Positions 1 through 10,417 of a stretch of DNA of 64,000 nt are shown here, piece after piece. The notes beneath the pieces were generated by a model that did not search any database, was not told where the DNA came from, and saw nothing but the letters and a program-made list of their open reading frames with translations. The translations under genes were made by a program, and so were the position numbers. The DNA is from Acinetobacter sp. B51(2017) (lineage in GTDB: Bacteria; Pseudomonadota; Gammaproteobacteria; Pseudomonadales; Moraxellaceae): the NCBI RefSeq assembly GCF_003711395.1, contig NZ_PJRJ01000013.1:18861-82860 (forward strand). The letters run 5' to 3'. How positions within the stretch are numbered: position 1 is the stretch's first letter; every line of letters begins with the position of its first letter.

Positions 1-284
1 CGCTCTTGACCGTTTTGATCTGTCCATTTACGGGTACGTAAAGAACCTTCAATGTAAACTTTTGAACCTTTACGTAAATATTGCTGCGCAATTTCACCTA
101 AACGGTTATTTAATACAATACGGTGCCATTCGGTTTGTTCTTTACGTTCACCTGTCGCTTTGTCTACCCAAGATTCGCTAGTTGCGATAGAAAATTGAGT
201 AATTGAGCCGCCGTTTGGAAACTGTTTAGTTTCCGGATCTTTACCCAACGTACCCACTAAAATAACTTTATTTACACCACGCAT
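1..284 (-). CDS. ssb: Single-stranded DNA-binding protein (N-terminal part)
   Basis: SSB coats single-stranded DNA during replication, recombination and repair. About 94 codons are visible, starting [18 protein letters not shown] and continuing through the OB-fold, including the WHRIV and [16 protein letters not shown] stretches typical of bacterial SSB. The gene runs off the left edge, so the Gly/Gln-rich linker and the acidic C-terminal tip cannot be checked. It lies 55 bases downstream of the MFS gene on the same strand, and uvrA is about 3.7 kb away. An ssb-uvrA neighbourhood is also seen in enterobacteria. The identity is secure; only completeness is unknown. Confidence 0.95.
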   Translation of the reverse strand, partial: MRGVNKVILVGTLGKDPETKQFPNGGSITQFSIATSESWVDKATGERKEQTEWHRIVLNNRLGEIAQQYLRKGSKVYIEGSLRTRKWTDQNGQE

Positions 285-339
285 GAGCTTTATACCTAAT
301 ATACTGTTTTTTGCTAGTTTTACTTTATAAGACTTCAGC

Positions 340-1704
340 CTAAATGGCTATATCTTTCCCTAACAAGTGCGTTAATTGTTGTCGCGCTGCATCATCGATC
401 AGCTGTTTTTCAACCTTCACATAAGCCACGTTTTGCTCTGGCATAATCAGCACTTCTTCGATACCACGAATTGCCAATAATTCTGCCGTCCAGTCTTGAG
501 TATTATGTTGCTCAGGTAAACGAAATACCATTGAAGACAAATAACGTGGTTGTTTTAAACCAAAGCTGATCAGCAACCAAAGTATAGCAATGCCGCTTAA
601 AATGCTCCAACCTAGCGCTGTGTTGTTGAGTAACAACAATTGCCCACCCAACAAACCACCAAAAAATGCGCCCAAGAATTGGCTAGAGGCATTCACGCCC
701 ATCGCGGTTGCCTTAGACTGAATCGGTGCAGATTTAGACAGCCAAGATGGTAATAACGCTTCCATGACATTAAAGGCAATAAAGAATAATCCTAAGCCCA
801 ATAACAAAATATATTTGGATTCAAAGCCAAAAATCAGCACCAGTAAACCTAAAATAATGCCAGCAATGGCAGTTAAGAAAATCCCGCGCATTTTGCGATA
901 TTTTTCTGCCAAGATAATGCTAGGAAAAGCAAAAAACAGACTTAACACTAACAGTGGCAAGTAGACTAAACCATGACTCGATAGCGGCAAATCTGCCATG
1001 CTGATCAGCTGTGATGGCATATAAATAAACATCGCGGTGAGTAGCAAATGCAAGCTAAATACTGACACATGCAAACGATTTAGATCGCCCATTCTGAGCA
1101 CTTGCTTGAGCTGTTCAACATAGCCTTGTTGGAATTTTTTATGATGACGCGTCACTTTTGGCACTAAGGTCAGCATCGCAATTGCAGCTAAACCCATAAT
1201 GGTCGTGACCCAAAATAAACCTGAAATTCCCACTAAGCTGGTCAGCCACGGCCCCAAGCTAAAAGCCACGACAAAAGATAAGCCAATACTCATACCCATC
1301 ATCGCCATCGCTTTAGAGCGTTGTTCTTCACGGGTAACGTCAGCAAGTAATGCCATCACCACCGCAGACACCGCGCCACCACCTGCAATAGCACGACCAA
1401 TAATCACCCCGTAAATACTCTCTGACATGGCTGCGACCGCACCACCCAAAGCAAACATGAGCAGACCCAATACCACTAATGGTTTACGGCTATAACGATC
1501 CGCAATCAGGCTAAAGGGAATTTGTAACAGGGCTTGAGTCAGGCCATATACCCCAACAGCTAAACCAATCAGCATCGGTGTGGCATGTGCATACTGCTGC
1601 CCCGCCACTGAAAATACCGGAATAATCATGAATAAGCCCAACATGCGTAAAGCAAAAATACTGCTTAAGGCAAAAGTTGAGCGGCGTTCTAAGGCATTCA
1701 TCAT
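340..1704 (-). CDS. MFS transporter, YajR-like, with C-terminal ferredoxin-like domain
   Basis: This is a 454-residue major facilitator protein of the inner membrane, probably a drug or metabolite/H+ antiporter; the substrate is unknown. About twelve hydrophobic segments fill residues 12-390. The loop 2-3 motif A is present (ADRYSRKP, around residue 67-74). After the last helix there is a soluble tail of about 60 residues containing [16 protein letters not shown], which matches the YAM-type ferredoxin-like domain that distinguishes E. coli YajR (also 454 residues) from most MFS exporters. Two adjacent ATG codons exist at the start; the first is used here. It precedes ssb on the same strand and may be cotranscribed with it. 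Confidence 0.85.
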   Translation of the reverse strand: MMNALERRSTFALSSIFALRMLGLFMIIPVFSVAGQQYAHATPMLIGLAVGVYGLTQALLQIPFSLIADRYSRKPLVVLGLLMFALGGAVAAMSESIYGVIIGRAIAGGGAVSAVVMALLADVTREEQRSKAMAMMGMSIGLSFVVAFSLGPWLTSLVGISGLFWVTTIMGLAAIAMLTLVPKVTRHHKKFQQGYVEQLKQVLRMGDLNRLHVSVFSLHLLLTAMFIYMPSQLISMADLPLSSHGLVYLPLLVLSLFFAFPSIILAEKYRKMRGIFLTAIAGIILGLLVLIFGFESKYILLLGLGLFFIAFNVMEALLPSWLSKSAPIQSKATAMGVNASSQFLGAFFGGLLGGQLLLLNNTALGWSILSGIAILWLLISFGLKQPRYLSSMVFRLPEQHNTQDWTAELLAIRGIEEVLIMPEQNVAYVKVEKQLIDDAARQQLTHLLGKDIAI

Positions 1705-1775
1705 AGGGTTTGGGATTTTATGTCAAGGTCAGCGATATGCTACATCATTCAGCATCAAGCTGCTATTTCAGGCAC

Positions 1776-1799
1776 AAAAAAGGCGCATTGAAATGCGCC
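1776..1799 (-). terminator. Rho-independent terminator of the DUF475 gene
   Basis: On the minus strand a 7-bp stem (GGCGCAT/ATGCGCC, 4-base loop) is followed by six U. It sits 17 bases past the DUF475 stop codon. Confidence 0.8.
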
Positions 1800-1815
1800 A
1801 TAGTGAATATCGGTT

Positions 1816-2904
1816 TTACGAATTCAACTTTTCTTGTTGTTTACGATATTGGATGGATGCAATCACTGCCCAAACAATAAATGCCACACCAATCAGGCCT
1901 GTAATCACTTCAGGAATGTGTAAGCCTGTGCCGCTGGCAATCATAATGAAAGCTAAAGCACCAATGGCATAATGTGCGCCATGCTCTAAATAAATATATG
2001 CATCTAAAGTACCTTTATCGACTAGATAAATCGTCATCGAACGTACAAACATCGCCCCAATCGCAAGACCGAGCATAATGATGACAACATCAGAAGTAAT
2101 CGCAAACGCACCAATTACTCCATCAAAACTAAATGAGGCATCAAGCACTTCTAAATATAAAAAACCACCAAAACCTGCTTTGACTACGCCTGTTGGCGCA
2201 CCGTTTGAATCATGTGCAATGGCATTGCCATTTTCGTCAATTTCAGGCTCACCACCCAATAAATGACTCAGCACTTGCACCCCAATATACACCACGATAC
2301 CCCAAATTCCGGCCATCACCACCGCTAAACGGGTTTCTTCGGCAATATTTGCTGCCATCACCAATAAGGCAATTAAAGCCACAAATACCGACATTGCAGG
2401 CACGCTCGCCAAATGTGCTAAACGACGCTCTAAAAAACGGAACCAATGCGTGTCTTTTTCTTCATCTAAGAAGAAGTTTAAGAACACTAACAATAAGAAT
2501 GCACCACCAAAGGCAGCAATTTCAGCATGATGTGCCATCAGTTTTGCTGAATAGCTCTTTGGATCATTCAGGGCTAAATTTACGACTTCCATCGCGCCCA
2601 TGTCCGCCGTGACTGCCACAATCACTACAGGGAAAATCAAACGCATACCAAATACGGCAATTACAATCCCCACGGTTAAGAACAACATTTTCCAAAAATG
2701 GTCCCAACCACGTAATACCGAGGCATTTACCACGGCGTTATCAAAGGATAATGATACTTCCATCACCGCCAAAATTGCAGTGACAGTTAATGCAGTAAGC
2801 ATCGTTTTGACGCCCGCTTCTGGCCCATGGGTGTAGCCCCAATAGGCAGATAAAGCAAGGCAGATGATCGTAAAAATGATCGAGAAACCAAAATGTTTCC
2901 ACAT
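1816..2904 (-). CDS. DUF475 family integral membrane protein (TerC-like)
   Basis: This 362-residue polytopic inner-membrane protein matches the DUF475 family, which is related to the TerC/tellurium-resistance membrane proteins. The two internal repeats each carry an acidic intramembrane signature: MEVSLSFDNAVVNASV near residue 48 and LEVLDASFSFDGVIGAF near residue 245. Paired buried acidic residues of this kind suggest a metal-ion related transport function, which is inferred and not established. It is a single-gene unit with its own terminator and is divergent from tenA. No manganese riboswitch is visible in front of it, unlike the GDT1 gene later in this window. Confidence 0.85.
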   Translation of the reverse strand: MWKHFGFSIIFTIICLALSAYWGYTHGPEAGVKTMLTALTVTAILAVMEVSLSFDNAVVNASVLRGWDHFWKMLFLTVGIVIAVFGMRLIFPVVIVAVTADMGAMEVVNLALNDPKSYSAKLMAHHAEIAAFGGAFLLLVFLNFFLDEEKDTHWFRFLERRLAHLASVPAMSVFVALIALLVMAANIAEETRLAVVMAGIWGIVVYIGVQVLSHLLGGEPEIDENGNAIAHDSNGAPTGVVKAGFGGFLYLEVLDASFSFDGVIGAFAITSDVVIIMLGLAIGAMFVRSMTIYLVDKGTLDAYIYLEHGAHYAIGALAFIMIASGTGLHIPEVITGLIGVAFIVWAVIASIQYRKQQEKLNS

Positions 2905-3105
2905 AACAATTTGACCTTAAAATATCAATAGAGTAGAAAACGTCTGATAAACACCAACTCAGAGACGCTTATATTTGCTGCTATTGTACCCCCAAAGGCC
3001 AAAATACCCGCTGCTTTTATTACTCAAAGCACGGCATTTTTTACCCTATGGCGGGTTAAGGGTTATTTGCTATAGTCAAAGCATTTTTATCCATGAGACT
3101 GAACA

Positions 3106-3768
3106 ATGCTTTTTTCAGCCGAATTGTGGCAACAACACGCCGATCTTTATCAAAAAATCTTAGCACATCCATTTAATCAAAGTTTAAGCCAAGGGACCTT
3201 AACTAAAAGTGCTTTCCAGCATTATATTATTCAAGATGCGCATTATTTAGTGGCCTATGGACGTGCACTTGCCGTGTGTGCAGCCAAAGCCTTTGAAACG
3301 CAAGATGTAATTCAATTTGCCGAAGCTGCCAAACTGGCGATTGTATTTGAGCGGGAAATGCATGATAGCTTTTTAGGTCAATTTCAAATTAGCCAAGCAG
3401 AATTTGAGCGAACCCCACTGACCTTAGCTTGCCATCATTACACCAGCTTTTTAACAGCAACAGCATGGTCAGAAAGTTATCCTGTGGTGCTCGCCTCGTT
3501 GTTACCATGTTTTTGGATTTACGCTGAAGTGGGCCGTGATATTGTGGCGCAATCGGTAGCCAATAATCCATATCAAGCATGGATTGATACCTATGCTGGC
3601 GAAGAATTCCACAGTGCAGTACGTGAAGTGGTGGCTACCATTGACCGTGTAGCAGCACGTTGTGATGCTGACACCTTAGCTAAAATGCATCAAGCTTATC
3701 GCCGTGGTGCAGAATTAGAATGGTTATTCTGGGACAGTGCTTACCATGAGCGCACTTGGCCACTCTAA
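3106..3768 (+). CDS. tenA: TenA family aminopyrimidine aminohydrolase (thiaminase II)
   Basis: TenA hydrolyses 4-amino-5-aminomethyl-2-methylpyrimidine to HMP, salvaging the pyrimidine half of degraded thiamin. The 220-residue length fits the family. The active-site residues known from Bacillus subtilis TenA appear at the same numbers: Asp44 (in IIQDAHYL), Tyr112, the nucleophile Cys135 (in LLPCFWIYAEVG) and Glu205 near the C-terminus, so the enzyme should be active. A GAGA-type ribosome site precedes the ATG. I see no TPP riboswitch in the 200 bases upstream and no thiamin genes nearby. A terminator follows. Confidence 0.93.
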   Translation: MLFSAELWQQHADLYQKILAHPFNQSLSQGTLTKSAFQHYIIQDAHYLVAYGRALAVCAAKAFETQDVIQFAEAAKLAIVFEREMHDSFLGQFQISQAEFERTPLTLACHHYTSFLTATAWSESYPVVLASLLPCFWIYAEVGRDIVAQSVANNPYQAWIDTYAGEEFHSAVREVVATIDRVAARCDADTLAKMHQAYRRGAELEWLFWDSAYHERTWPL

Positions 3769-3805
3769 ACCGACTAACATAAAAATCATCTAAATCAAGC
3801 AGACC

Positions 3806-3834
3806 AAGCCTGATGATCTATCCTCAGGCTTTTT
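3806..3834 (+). terminator. Terminator downstream of tenA
   Basis: An 8-bp stem AAGCCTGA/TCAGGCTT with a 10-base loop is followed by a T run, 38 bases after the tenA stop. Confidence 0.8.
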
Positions 3835-3879
3835 AGTTAACCCCAGCATTTTGCCTACAAACAAAACGATCCGTCATAA

Positions 3880-3936
3880 TTTGACGTACAAATGTAGTCA
3901 AAGCCCACTTGAACATTTTTCATGCGCTATCATATA
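3880..3936 (+). promoter_or_regulatory. uvrA promoter region with an imperfect dyad
   Basis: A plausible sigma70 promoter for uvrA is TTGAAC (3909-3914), a 16-base spacer and CATATA (3931-3936). Just upstream, 3880-3902 forms an imperfect dyad, TTTGAC-G-TAC / GTAGTCAAA around AAAT. No LexA box (CTGT-N8-ACAG) is visible, in line with the lack of LexA in Acinetobacter. Whether the dyad binds a regulator is unknown. Confidence 0.4.
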
Positions 3937-3968
3937 CACCTCTCAAGATTAGTGTTTAGGATCATTAC

Positions 3969-6800
3969 ATGAGCCAAAGTCATATCCGTATTCGAGGTGC
4001 ACGTACCCATAACTTAAAGAATGTGAACCTTGATATTCCACGCGACAAGTTTGTGGTGATTACGGGGCTTTCGGGTTCAGGTAAATCATCCCTTGCCTTT
4101 GATACCTTATATGCCGAAGGTCAGCGTCGTTATGTCGAATCACTCTCGGCATATGCGCGTCAATTTTTATCGCAAATGGAAAAACCCGAAGTTGATTCGA
4201 TTGAAGGTTTAAGTCCTGCAATTGCCATTGAGCAAAAATCCACGAGCCATAACCCGCGTTCAACAGTAGGAACAATCACAGAAATTTACGACTATTTACG
4301 TTTATTGTATGCCCGTGTCGGCACACCGCATTGCCCTGAGCATGACCTACCGATGGTGGCGCAAACTGTGTCGGAAATGGTGGATGCAGTAAAAGGGCTA
4401 GAAGAAGGTACCGCCCTGATGCTACTTGCACCTGTGGTACGTGAGCGTAAAGGTGAATATTCAAATTTATTTGAACAACTGCAAGGTCAAGGCTTTGTTC
4501 GCGCCCGTGTCGATGGTGAAATTGTTGATTTAGATCCAATCCCAGAATTGGACAAAAAGAAAAAACACAGCATTGAAGTGGTGGTGGATCGTTTTAAAGT
4601 CCGTGATGATTTAGGCAATCGTATTGCCGAAAGTTTTGAAACTGCCTTACGTTTAGGTGGCGATATTGCCATTTTGTCATGGATGAATGGCGAACATCCG
4701 GATCGCGTGTTTTCAGCGAAACACTCTTGCCCTGAATGTGAACGCGCGGTGGCAGAACTTGAGCCACGTCTGTTCTCGTTTAACAATCCATTTGGTGCCT
4801 GCCCTGTCTGTGATGGTTTAGGCACACGTAATCATTTTAGCGCAGACAAACTGATTCATAATCAAGAACTCTCGATTAGCCAAGGTGCGATTCGTGGTTG
4901 GGATCGTCAGCGTCCTTACTATTACAGCATGCTACAAAAAGTCGCGGATCATTATGGTTTTTCGATGGAAACGCCATGGAATGAGCTAAGTAAAGACACG
5001 CAAAAGAAATTCTTATACGGCACCGGTCGTGACAAAATTGACTTAAGCTATATTGATGAACGTGGTCGTCGTCATAATCGCGTCATGGCGTTTGAAGGGA
5101 TTTTGCCGCATTTAGAACGTCGTTACCGCGAAACTGAAAGTAATTACGTGCGTGATGATTTATCACAATATTTATCCAATACCGCTTGTGATGCCTGTGA
5201 TGGTTCACGTCTAAATGAAATTTCACGTCACGTAAAAATTTTAGACAAGACCATTGCCGAAATCACCAAAATGTCGATTGGCGACGCGGAGCAATATTAC
5301 CAAGGCTTAGAGCTGCAAGGCGCTAAAGGTGAAATTGCCGATAAAATCTTTAAAGAGATTCGTGACCGTCTGCACTTTTTGGTGTCTGTGGGTTTAAATT
5401 ATTTAAGTCTATCGCGTTCTGCCGAAACTTTATCGGGCGGTGAAGCGCAGCGAATTCGTTTAGCGTCACAAATTGGTGCCGGCTTAATGGGCGTGATGTA
5501 CGTGCTCGATGAACCTTCGATCGGTTTGCATCAACGTGATAACGACCGCCTGCTTGAAACTTTAGTGCGTTTACGTGATTTGGGTAATACCGTTTTAGTC
5601 GTTGAGCATGATGAAGATGCGATTCGTGCTGCTGACCATATTATTGATATTGGGCCTGGAGCTGGGATTCATGGCGGTCATGTGATTGCCGAAGGCACCT
5701 ATGATGAACTAGCTGCCAATGAAAACTCACTCACAGGTCAATATCTATCAGGCAAGTTAAAAATTGACGTGCCTAAAGTACGTGTGCAACCACCCAAACC
5801 GAATGAGCAAATTAAGCTGATGGGTGCAGCAGGTCATAACCTGAAAAATGTGGATTTAACCTTGCCTTTGGGCGTAATGACTTGTGTGACGGGTGTGTCA
5901 GGTTCAGGTAAATCCACCTTAATTAACCGTACCTTGTTACCACTTGCAGCTACGCAATTAAACGGTGCCACCACTTTAACTGCTGAAAAATTTGATTCGA
6001 TTGACGGTTTGCAATTCTTAGATAAAGTGGTGGATATTGACCAAAGCCCGATTGGTCGCACTCCGCGTTCCAACCCTGCCACTTATACAGGCTTGTTTAC
6101 CCCGATTCGTGAATTGTTTGCACAAACCCCTGAAGCCAAAGCGCGTGGTTATACTGCCGGTCGTTTCTCGTTTAACGTCAAAGGCGGTCGCTGTGAAGCC
6201 TGTGAAGGCGATGGCATGATTAAAGTGGCGATGCATTTCTTACCGGATATGTATGTGCCGTGCGATGCTTGTCATGGCAAACGCTATAACCGCGAAACCT
6301 TAGAAGTGGGTTATAAAGGCAAAAACATTGCCGATGTTTTAGAGATGACCGTTGAAGATGCGATGCATTTCTTTGATGCGATTCCAGTGATTCATCGTCG
6401 TTTAGAAACCCTAAACCAAGTGGGTTTAGGCTATATCCGTTTGGGTCAATCTGCGACTACGTTGTCAGGTGGTGAAGCACAGCGTGTGAAGTTGGCGCGT
6501 GAATTAGCCAAGCGCGATACAGGTAAAACCTTGTATGTACTGGATGAGCCAACTACAGGTTTACATTTCCATGATATTGCTAAGCTTTTAGATATTCTGC
6601 ATGAGCTACGCAATAAAGGTAATACCATTGTGGTGATTGAGCATAATTTGGATGTGATTAAAACTGCAGATTGGATTGTGGACTTAGGCCCTGAAGGCGG
6701 CTCAGGTGGCGGTATGATTATTGCCGAAGGTACACCTGAAGAGATTGTTCAAGTTGAGCTTTCACATACAGGACGTTTCTTAAAGCCAATGCTGAAGTAA
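3969..6800 (+). CDS. uvrA: Excinuclease ABC subunit A
   Basis: UvrA is the damage-recognition ATPase of nucleotide excision repair and loads UvrB. At 943 residues it has the usual length. Both ABC modules are complete: Walker [10 protein letters not shown] near residue 31 and GVSGSGKST near 640, with ABC signatures [12 protein letters not shown] and [12 protein letters not shown] followed by Walker B VLDEPS and VLDEPT. Both zinc sites are seen, CPEC...CPVC near 253-280 and CEACEGDG...CDACHG near 740-767. It starts [18 protein letters not shown]. It is transcribed alone and ends at a strong terminator. Confidence 0.98.
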   Translation: MSQSHIRIRGARTHNLKNVNLDIPRDKFVVITGLSGSGKSSLAFDTLYAEGQRRYVESLSAYARQFLSQMEKPEVDSIEGLSPAIAIEQKSTSHNPRSTVGTITEIYDYLRLLYARVGTPHCPEHDLPMVAQTVSEMVDAVKGLEEGTALMLLAPVVRERKGEYSNLFEQLQGQGFVRARVDGEIVDLDPIPELDKKKKHSIEVVVDRFKVRDDLGNRIAESFETALRLGGDIAILSWMNGEHPDRVFSAKHSCPECERAVAELEPRLFSFNNPFGACPVCDGLGTRNHFSADKLIHNQELSISQGAIRGWDRQRPYYYSMLQKVADHYGFSMETPWNELSKDTQKKFLYGTGRDKIDLSYIDERGRRHNRVMAFEGILPHLERRYRETESNYVRDDLSQYLSNTACDACDGSRLNEISRHVKILDKTIAEITKMSIGDAEQYYQGLELQGAKGEIADKIFKEIRDRLHFLVSVGLNYLSLSRSAETLSGGEAQRIRLASQIGAGLMGVMYVLDEPSIGLHQRDNDRLLETLVRLRDLGNTVLVVEHDEDAIRAADHIIDIGPGAGIHGGHVIAEGTYDELAANENSLTGQYLSGKLKIDVPKVRVQPPKPNEQIKLMGAAGHNLKNVDLTLPLGVMTCVTGVSGSGKSTLINRTLLPLAATQLNGATTLTAEKFDSIDGLQFLDKVVDIDQSPIGRTPRSNPATYTGLFTPIRELFAQTPEAKARGYTAGRFSFNVKGGRCEACEGDGMIKVAMHFLPDMYVPCDACHGKRYNRETLEVGYKGKNIADVLEMTVEDAMHFFDAIPVIHRRLETLNQVGLGYIRLGQSATTLSGGEAQRVKLARELAKRDTGKTLYVLDEPTTGLHFHDIAKLLDILHELRNKGNTIVVIEHNLDVIKTADWIVDLGPEGGSGGGMIIAEGTPEEIVQVELSHTGRFLKPMLK

Positions 6801-6837
6801 TTTCCCCGTGTGGGGCAATGCTCATGATCTTTACAAA

Positions 6838-6862
6838 AGAGGGGATGTTGCCCCTCTTTTTG
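6838..6862 (+). terminator. Terminator of uvrA
   Basis: A 7-bp stem AGAGGGG/CCCCTCT with a 6-base loop and a U run, about 40 bases past the uvrA stop. It lies between convergent uvrA and the MFS gene. Confidence 0.85.
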
Positions 6863-6880
6863 TTTAAGCAAAGCAAATCA

Positions 6881-8227
6881 TTAGTTTGCCTCAGCAATAT
6901 ATGTAGGCTGTTGCTTTTTGTGTAGTGTAATTACACAAATCAAAGCGATAGCTAATGGCACAGCTAATGTAAAGAAATAACCATTTACCCCTGACCAAGC
7001 CAAAACCATTCCTCCAATTGCTGAACCTGCAATTGCACCCAAGCGCCCCATACCAATTGCCCACCCTGTAGCCGTGGCACGTACTTCAGTTGGATAAGAT
7101 GCAATCACTAAATAATTAAGTGCAAGTTGCTGCCCACCAATACCAAAGCCAGCCAAAGCAATTAGCACAAAAATCAGGCTCCATTGTTGAGTTAGAATAG
7201 TTAAACCTAAAGCACAAGCGATCCCAATTCCGCAAACAAACATGAAAGATAGAATCTTAATCGTATTTAATTTTGGTAAGTAATAAGCTAAAGGCAAAGC
7301 AAATAAAATAAACGCCGCATTTACTGTAACAGAAGCATAAGGTGCTTGTAATGGATCTAAACCTGCCTGCTTTAAAATGGTAGGCAACCATGACAACAAC
7401 ATAAACCAAGCAATCCAATTAAAGAAATAAGTACACCAAACAGCTAATGTCGTCTTAGCTAAGCCTTGTTGAAATAAGCTATTTAAGTGCCCTGCTTTTA
7501 CAGTTTCAATCTGATTATTTTGATAATCATGGATTGATAACTTCACCGACTCTCTACTGATACGATTAAGAATTAGGGTGATAGCCTGATGACTTTGTGC
7601 TGATTTCTTTTGACTAAGATATTGCAAAGACTCAGGTAAAATGAAAAATAAAAGGATCAGTAGCAATAGCGGAATAGCACCACCAATTAAATAAATGCTT
7701 TGCCATCCCCAAATTGGAATAATTTTCGCTGCCAATAGACCACCGAGCATTGCACCTGCGGGTAATGCTAGCAATACACCAGTAGTCACCAAACCCTTAA
7801 AACGTGATGGTGAATACTCTGCTGCTAAGGCCAAAAGTACAGGCGTAGCACCTCCCATGCCTAAGCCAGCAATCACCCGAAGAATAAAAATATGTTCGAG
7901 TGTACTCACATAAGCCGTAAGTAAAGTGGCTAAACCAAAGACAAAAACGCATGCCATTAAGGTATTACGTCTGCCCCATCGATCACCAAGAATACCCATC
8001 CCCATAGCGCCCACAGTCATACCAATAATGCCTGCGGTTAACACTGGTGCTAAAGCTTTGGCCTCAAGATTAAAAGCTTCAATAATTGCAGGCCCTGTAA
8101 AAGCTACGGCTTGAGTATCAAAACCATCAAGCAATGCGATAAGGAAACATAATAAGATGACTAAACATTGATAAAAAGAAAATCCCTGATCCAAAACCTG
8201 TGTAATTTTATTTTGCTGTAATTCCAT
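6881..8227 (-). CDS. MFS transporter, aromatic acid:H+ symporter (AAHS) type
   Basis: This 448-residue inner-membrane permease has about twelve transmembrane helices. The first helix carries ALLDGFDTQAVAFTGPAI, the DGFD motif that defines the PcaK/BenK/MhpT group of aromatic-acid importers. Motif A is GDRWGRRN in loop 2-3. Import of an aromatic or short organic acid is the expected role, but the substrate cannot be read from sequence. No ring-cleavage or other catabolic gene is adjacent. It is convergent with uvrA and upstream of the diguanylate cyclase gene on the same strand, 99 bases away. Confidence 0.85.
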   Translation of the reverse strand: MELQQNKITQVLDQGFSFYQCLVILLCFLIALLDGFDTQAVAFTGPAIIEAFNLEAKALAPVLTAGIIGMTVGAMGMGILGDRWGRRNTLMACVFVFGLATLLTAYVSTLEHIFILRVIAGLGMGGATPVLLALAAEYSPSRFKGLVTTGVLLALPAGAMLGGLLAAKIIPIWGWQSIYLIGGAIPLLLLILLFFILPESLQYLSQKKSAQSHQAITLILNRISRESVKLSIHDYQNNQIETVKAGHLNSLFQQGLAKTTLAVWCTYFFNWIAWFMLLSWLPTILKQAGLDPLQAPYASVTVNAAFILFALPLAYYLPKLNTIKILSFMFVCGIGIACALGLTILTQQWSLIFVLIALAGFGIGGQQLALNYLVIASYPTEVRATATGWAIGMGRLGAIAGSAIGGMVLAWSGVNGYFFTLAVPLAIALICVITLHKKQQPTYIAEAN

Positions 8228-8326
8228 TACCTTATTTTCCTTATAGATAATGGTGTCATCATTTAACGCCTAGTTCATAAGTGCAATCCCAAACAAAGTA
8301 TATTCTTATATATTTAAAGTATGCAG

Positions 8327-10018
8327 CTAAGTATTTCCCTCGACTGCATTTTTGCCACTGGCTTTAACCCTTAATAAACTTTGATCGGCTTTATCTAATA
8401 AAGCTTTCCAAGAATCTGCACCTACAGCCACGCCAGCACTCACCGACACATATAAACTCGGATGCCCTTCAACATTGACAGGTGTATGACTAATCGCACA
8501 GCGCATCTGATCAGCAATATATAAAGCCGCACCAGAAGCACAGTTTTCTAAAATCACTAAAAACTCATCCCCACCATAGCGCACCACCAAATCACTATTG
8601 CGTACATTGGCTTTGAGTTGCTCTGCAATATGCCGAATCACATCATCCCCTACCAAATGCCCATACTGATCATTCACTTGCTTAAAATTATCAATATCTA
8701 GAACAATCAAGGCAGTATGTTCAAAAGGCTGCTCTTGATAAGCTTTTAAATTTAAATATTCTTCTAAAGCCACACGGTTAGAGACACCTGTTAGCGCATC
8801 GGTATTGGCTAAATTTTTAAGTTGAAAAGCTAAAGCATCTCGTTGCTTTAAAGTTTCTTTCATCTTTTCAATCGCATCAATAATAGTAAGCGAATTGTTT
8901 AAAACACGTTTACATTCAGGATCAATTAAATCTAGCAACATATTTCGCGCTAAAATTAATGGCAAAAACACCTGATAACGGGCATAAAAAAAGGTAAACA
9001 ACAAAGCCAATAAACAGACCATTGCCACTAAACACGAAAAGATAAACACTTGTTGCGTATCATGTTTCCTTGTTTCTACAATTTCTAAGCGCTTATTTAA
9101 AATATAGCGTTGTAAATCAAATATTACAGTAAAGTTATTCACTGCCAATTCAGTGACTTGCTGAGAAGAATAACTATAACTTTGCCCCGTTTTACTCTCT
9201 TGTAACACCGTGGCAATCATAAGCTGACTTGGGGCTAAAAAATCTGTCTCAATACGCCGATGTAAATGCTCAAACTCAAGATTACGTTCTTGATTGGGCT
9301 GAATATTGGCGATTAAATTCCATAAATATTTAGAACGATTATAGGTTTGTAACGTTTGCGAGATTTGTTGCTCATTAATCGGCTGATTAAAGGTTAGAGG
9401 TGCTTTAATATACGACACAATCCGACTCGCATCATCTTGTAAATCGCAAGTGATTAAAATCATGGCATAGTGATTGGTTGTATCATGCCCATAAGCATGT
9501 GATGCAATTAGAGTTTGCTTAAGCAAAGCATTCACCTGATCCCAAACTGTAAACAACTTTTGAATTTCTTCATTGAGTTGTTCAATTTTACGCTCAGCAC
9601 GAGGTTGCTTAACATAGTTATCAAAACTAGTACGTGCTTGCAGCAGTGCTGGCACAGTTTGTCGTCGCGCTTTATCGGCAATCTCGTCAAAACCAGCGAT
9701 TTGTAAGGCATGGATGGTACGTTGCAGTTTTAAATCAACATAGTTACGGTATTGTTGTAGTTGTAATTGATACTTGAGCTGGCTATCTTGAGGACTATGA
9801 TTCAGTCGATTGCTAGGCAAGCGTTCTGCCAACATTGCTTCAGAGAAATTTGACATAGCAACTAATGCTTGGAGTTCTAACACGGTATGCTTGGCTTGTT
9901 GATAATCACGATAGCTAGTGACAATCCATGGCACAGCCAACCCCATCAGGCACAGGACAACCACCAAGATTGAGACCTGCAAATGCATGCGAATACGCTC
10001 AGAACGTAGCTTAAACAT
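8327..10018 (-). CDS. Membrane-bound diguanylate cyclase with periplasmic sensor region
   Basis: This 563-residue protein should make cyclic di-GMP. Transmembrane helices lie near residues 15-35 and 330-353 and bracket about 290 residues of periplasmic, mainly helical sequence that probably senses an unknown signal. A short helical linker leads to the GGDEF domain. The catalytic motif is intact (GGDEF, about 482-486), and RNSD nine residues before it is a proper RxxD inhibitory I-site, so product inhibition is expected. I chose the ATG at 10018 (MFKLRSERIR), with AGGG upstream; the reading frame extends 12 codons further to a TTG without a ribosome site. There is no EAL domain. Confidence 0.9.
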   Translation of the reverse strand: MFKLRSERIRMHLQVSILVVVLCLMGLAVPWIVTSYRDYQQAKHTVLELQALVAMSNFSEAMLAERLPSNRLNHSPQDSQLKYQLQLQQYRNYVDLKLQRTIHALQIAGFDEIADKARRQTVPALLQARTSFDNYVKQPRAERKIEQLNEEIQKLFTVWDQVNALLKQTLIASHAYGHDTTNHYAMILITCDLQDDASRIVSYIKAPLTFNQPINEQQISQTLQTYNRSKYLWNLIANIQPNQERNLEFEHLHRRIETDFLAPSQLMIATVLQESKTGQSYSYSSQQVTELAVNNFTVIFDLQRYILNKRLEIVETRKHDTQQVFIFSCLVAMVCLLALLFTFFYARYQVFLPLILARNMLLDLIDPECKRVLNNSLTIIDAIEKMKETLKQRDALAFQLKNLANTDALTGVSNRVALEEYLNLKAYQEQPFEHTALIVLDIDNFKQVNDQYGHLVGDDVIRHIAEQLKANVRNSDLVVRYGGDEFLVILENCASGAALYIADQMRCAISHTPVNVEGHPSLYVSVSAGVAVGADSWKALLDKADQSLLRVKASGKNAVEGNT

Positions 10019-10284
10019 CGATCTATACGCCCTAAAGCCAATAAAATTAAACAATACATACAGTGTTTATTCCTGTTACTTTAAAACGAAAAGTGTCTGA
10101 GGACTAGTGATAAACCTATCTGTTGATATTATTGTTGCGCATTTACTCAAATAAAATAATGCTGCTTTGGTTTACCCTTTTAAAGTTTTAATAAAAATCA
10201 AAATCTTAAATAAATATGCTTTTTTTATAGGCAATAAAATGATTTAGAACCTGATTTTTTTTATATTTTTTTCTTAAGAAAATA

Positions 10285-10313
10285 TTTACAGCTGCCACAA
10301 ACAAGTGCATAAT
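10285..10313 (+). promoter_or_regulatory. Promoter of candidate sRNA
   Basis: TTTACA (10285-10290), exactly 17 bases, then CATAAT (10308-10313). Expected transcription start is about 10320-10321. The near-ideal spacing in an otherwise gene-free region, with a terminator 75 bases on, supports a short transcript. Confidence 0.65.
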
Positions 10314-10320
10314 GCACCGT

Positions 10321-10417
10321 ATTAGGGCGAGTTAAAAATATTCCTCAGCAGATTTTTTAATTTACCCGCAGATTTTGGCTAAAAAACCCACTTTTCTTTG
10401 AAAAGTGGGTTTTTTTT
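10321..10417 (+). ncRNA. Candidate small RNA of about 97 nt
   Basis: A well-spaced sigma70 promoter is followed by about 97 bases with no start codon plus ribosome site, ending in a strong intrinsic terminator (9-bp stem CCCACTTTT/AAAAGTGGG at 10387-10409 with eight T). The body holds the motif GCAGATTTT twice (near 10348 and 10368) and an unpaired-looking C-rich piece, CCTCAGCAG. The size and layout resemble the multi-copy C4-like sRNA family described in Acinetobacter, but I recall that family only in outline and could not compare sequences. Only one copy is visible here. Its function is unknown. Confidence 0.6.

Noticed and set aside
2193..2612. Plus-strand frame of 139 codons inside the DUF475 gene
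   Set aside because: It is antisense to a well-supported membrane protein gene and has shadow-type composition.
2905..3105. TPP riboswitch in front of tenA
   Set aside because: The conserved thi-box pieces are not visible in the leader.
3841..3968. LexA (SOS) box at uvrA
   Set aside because: No CTGT-N8-ACAG sequence is present, in keeping with the genus lacking LexA.
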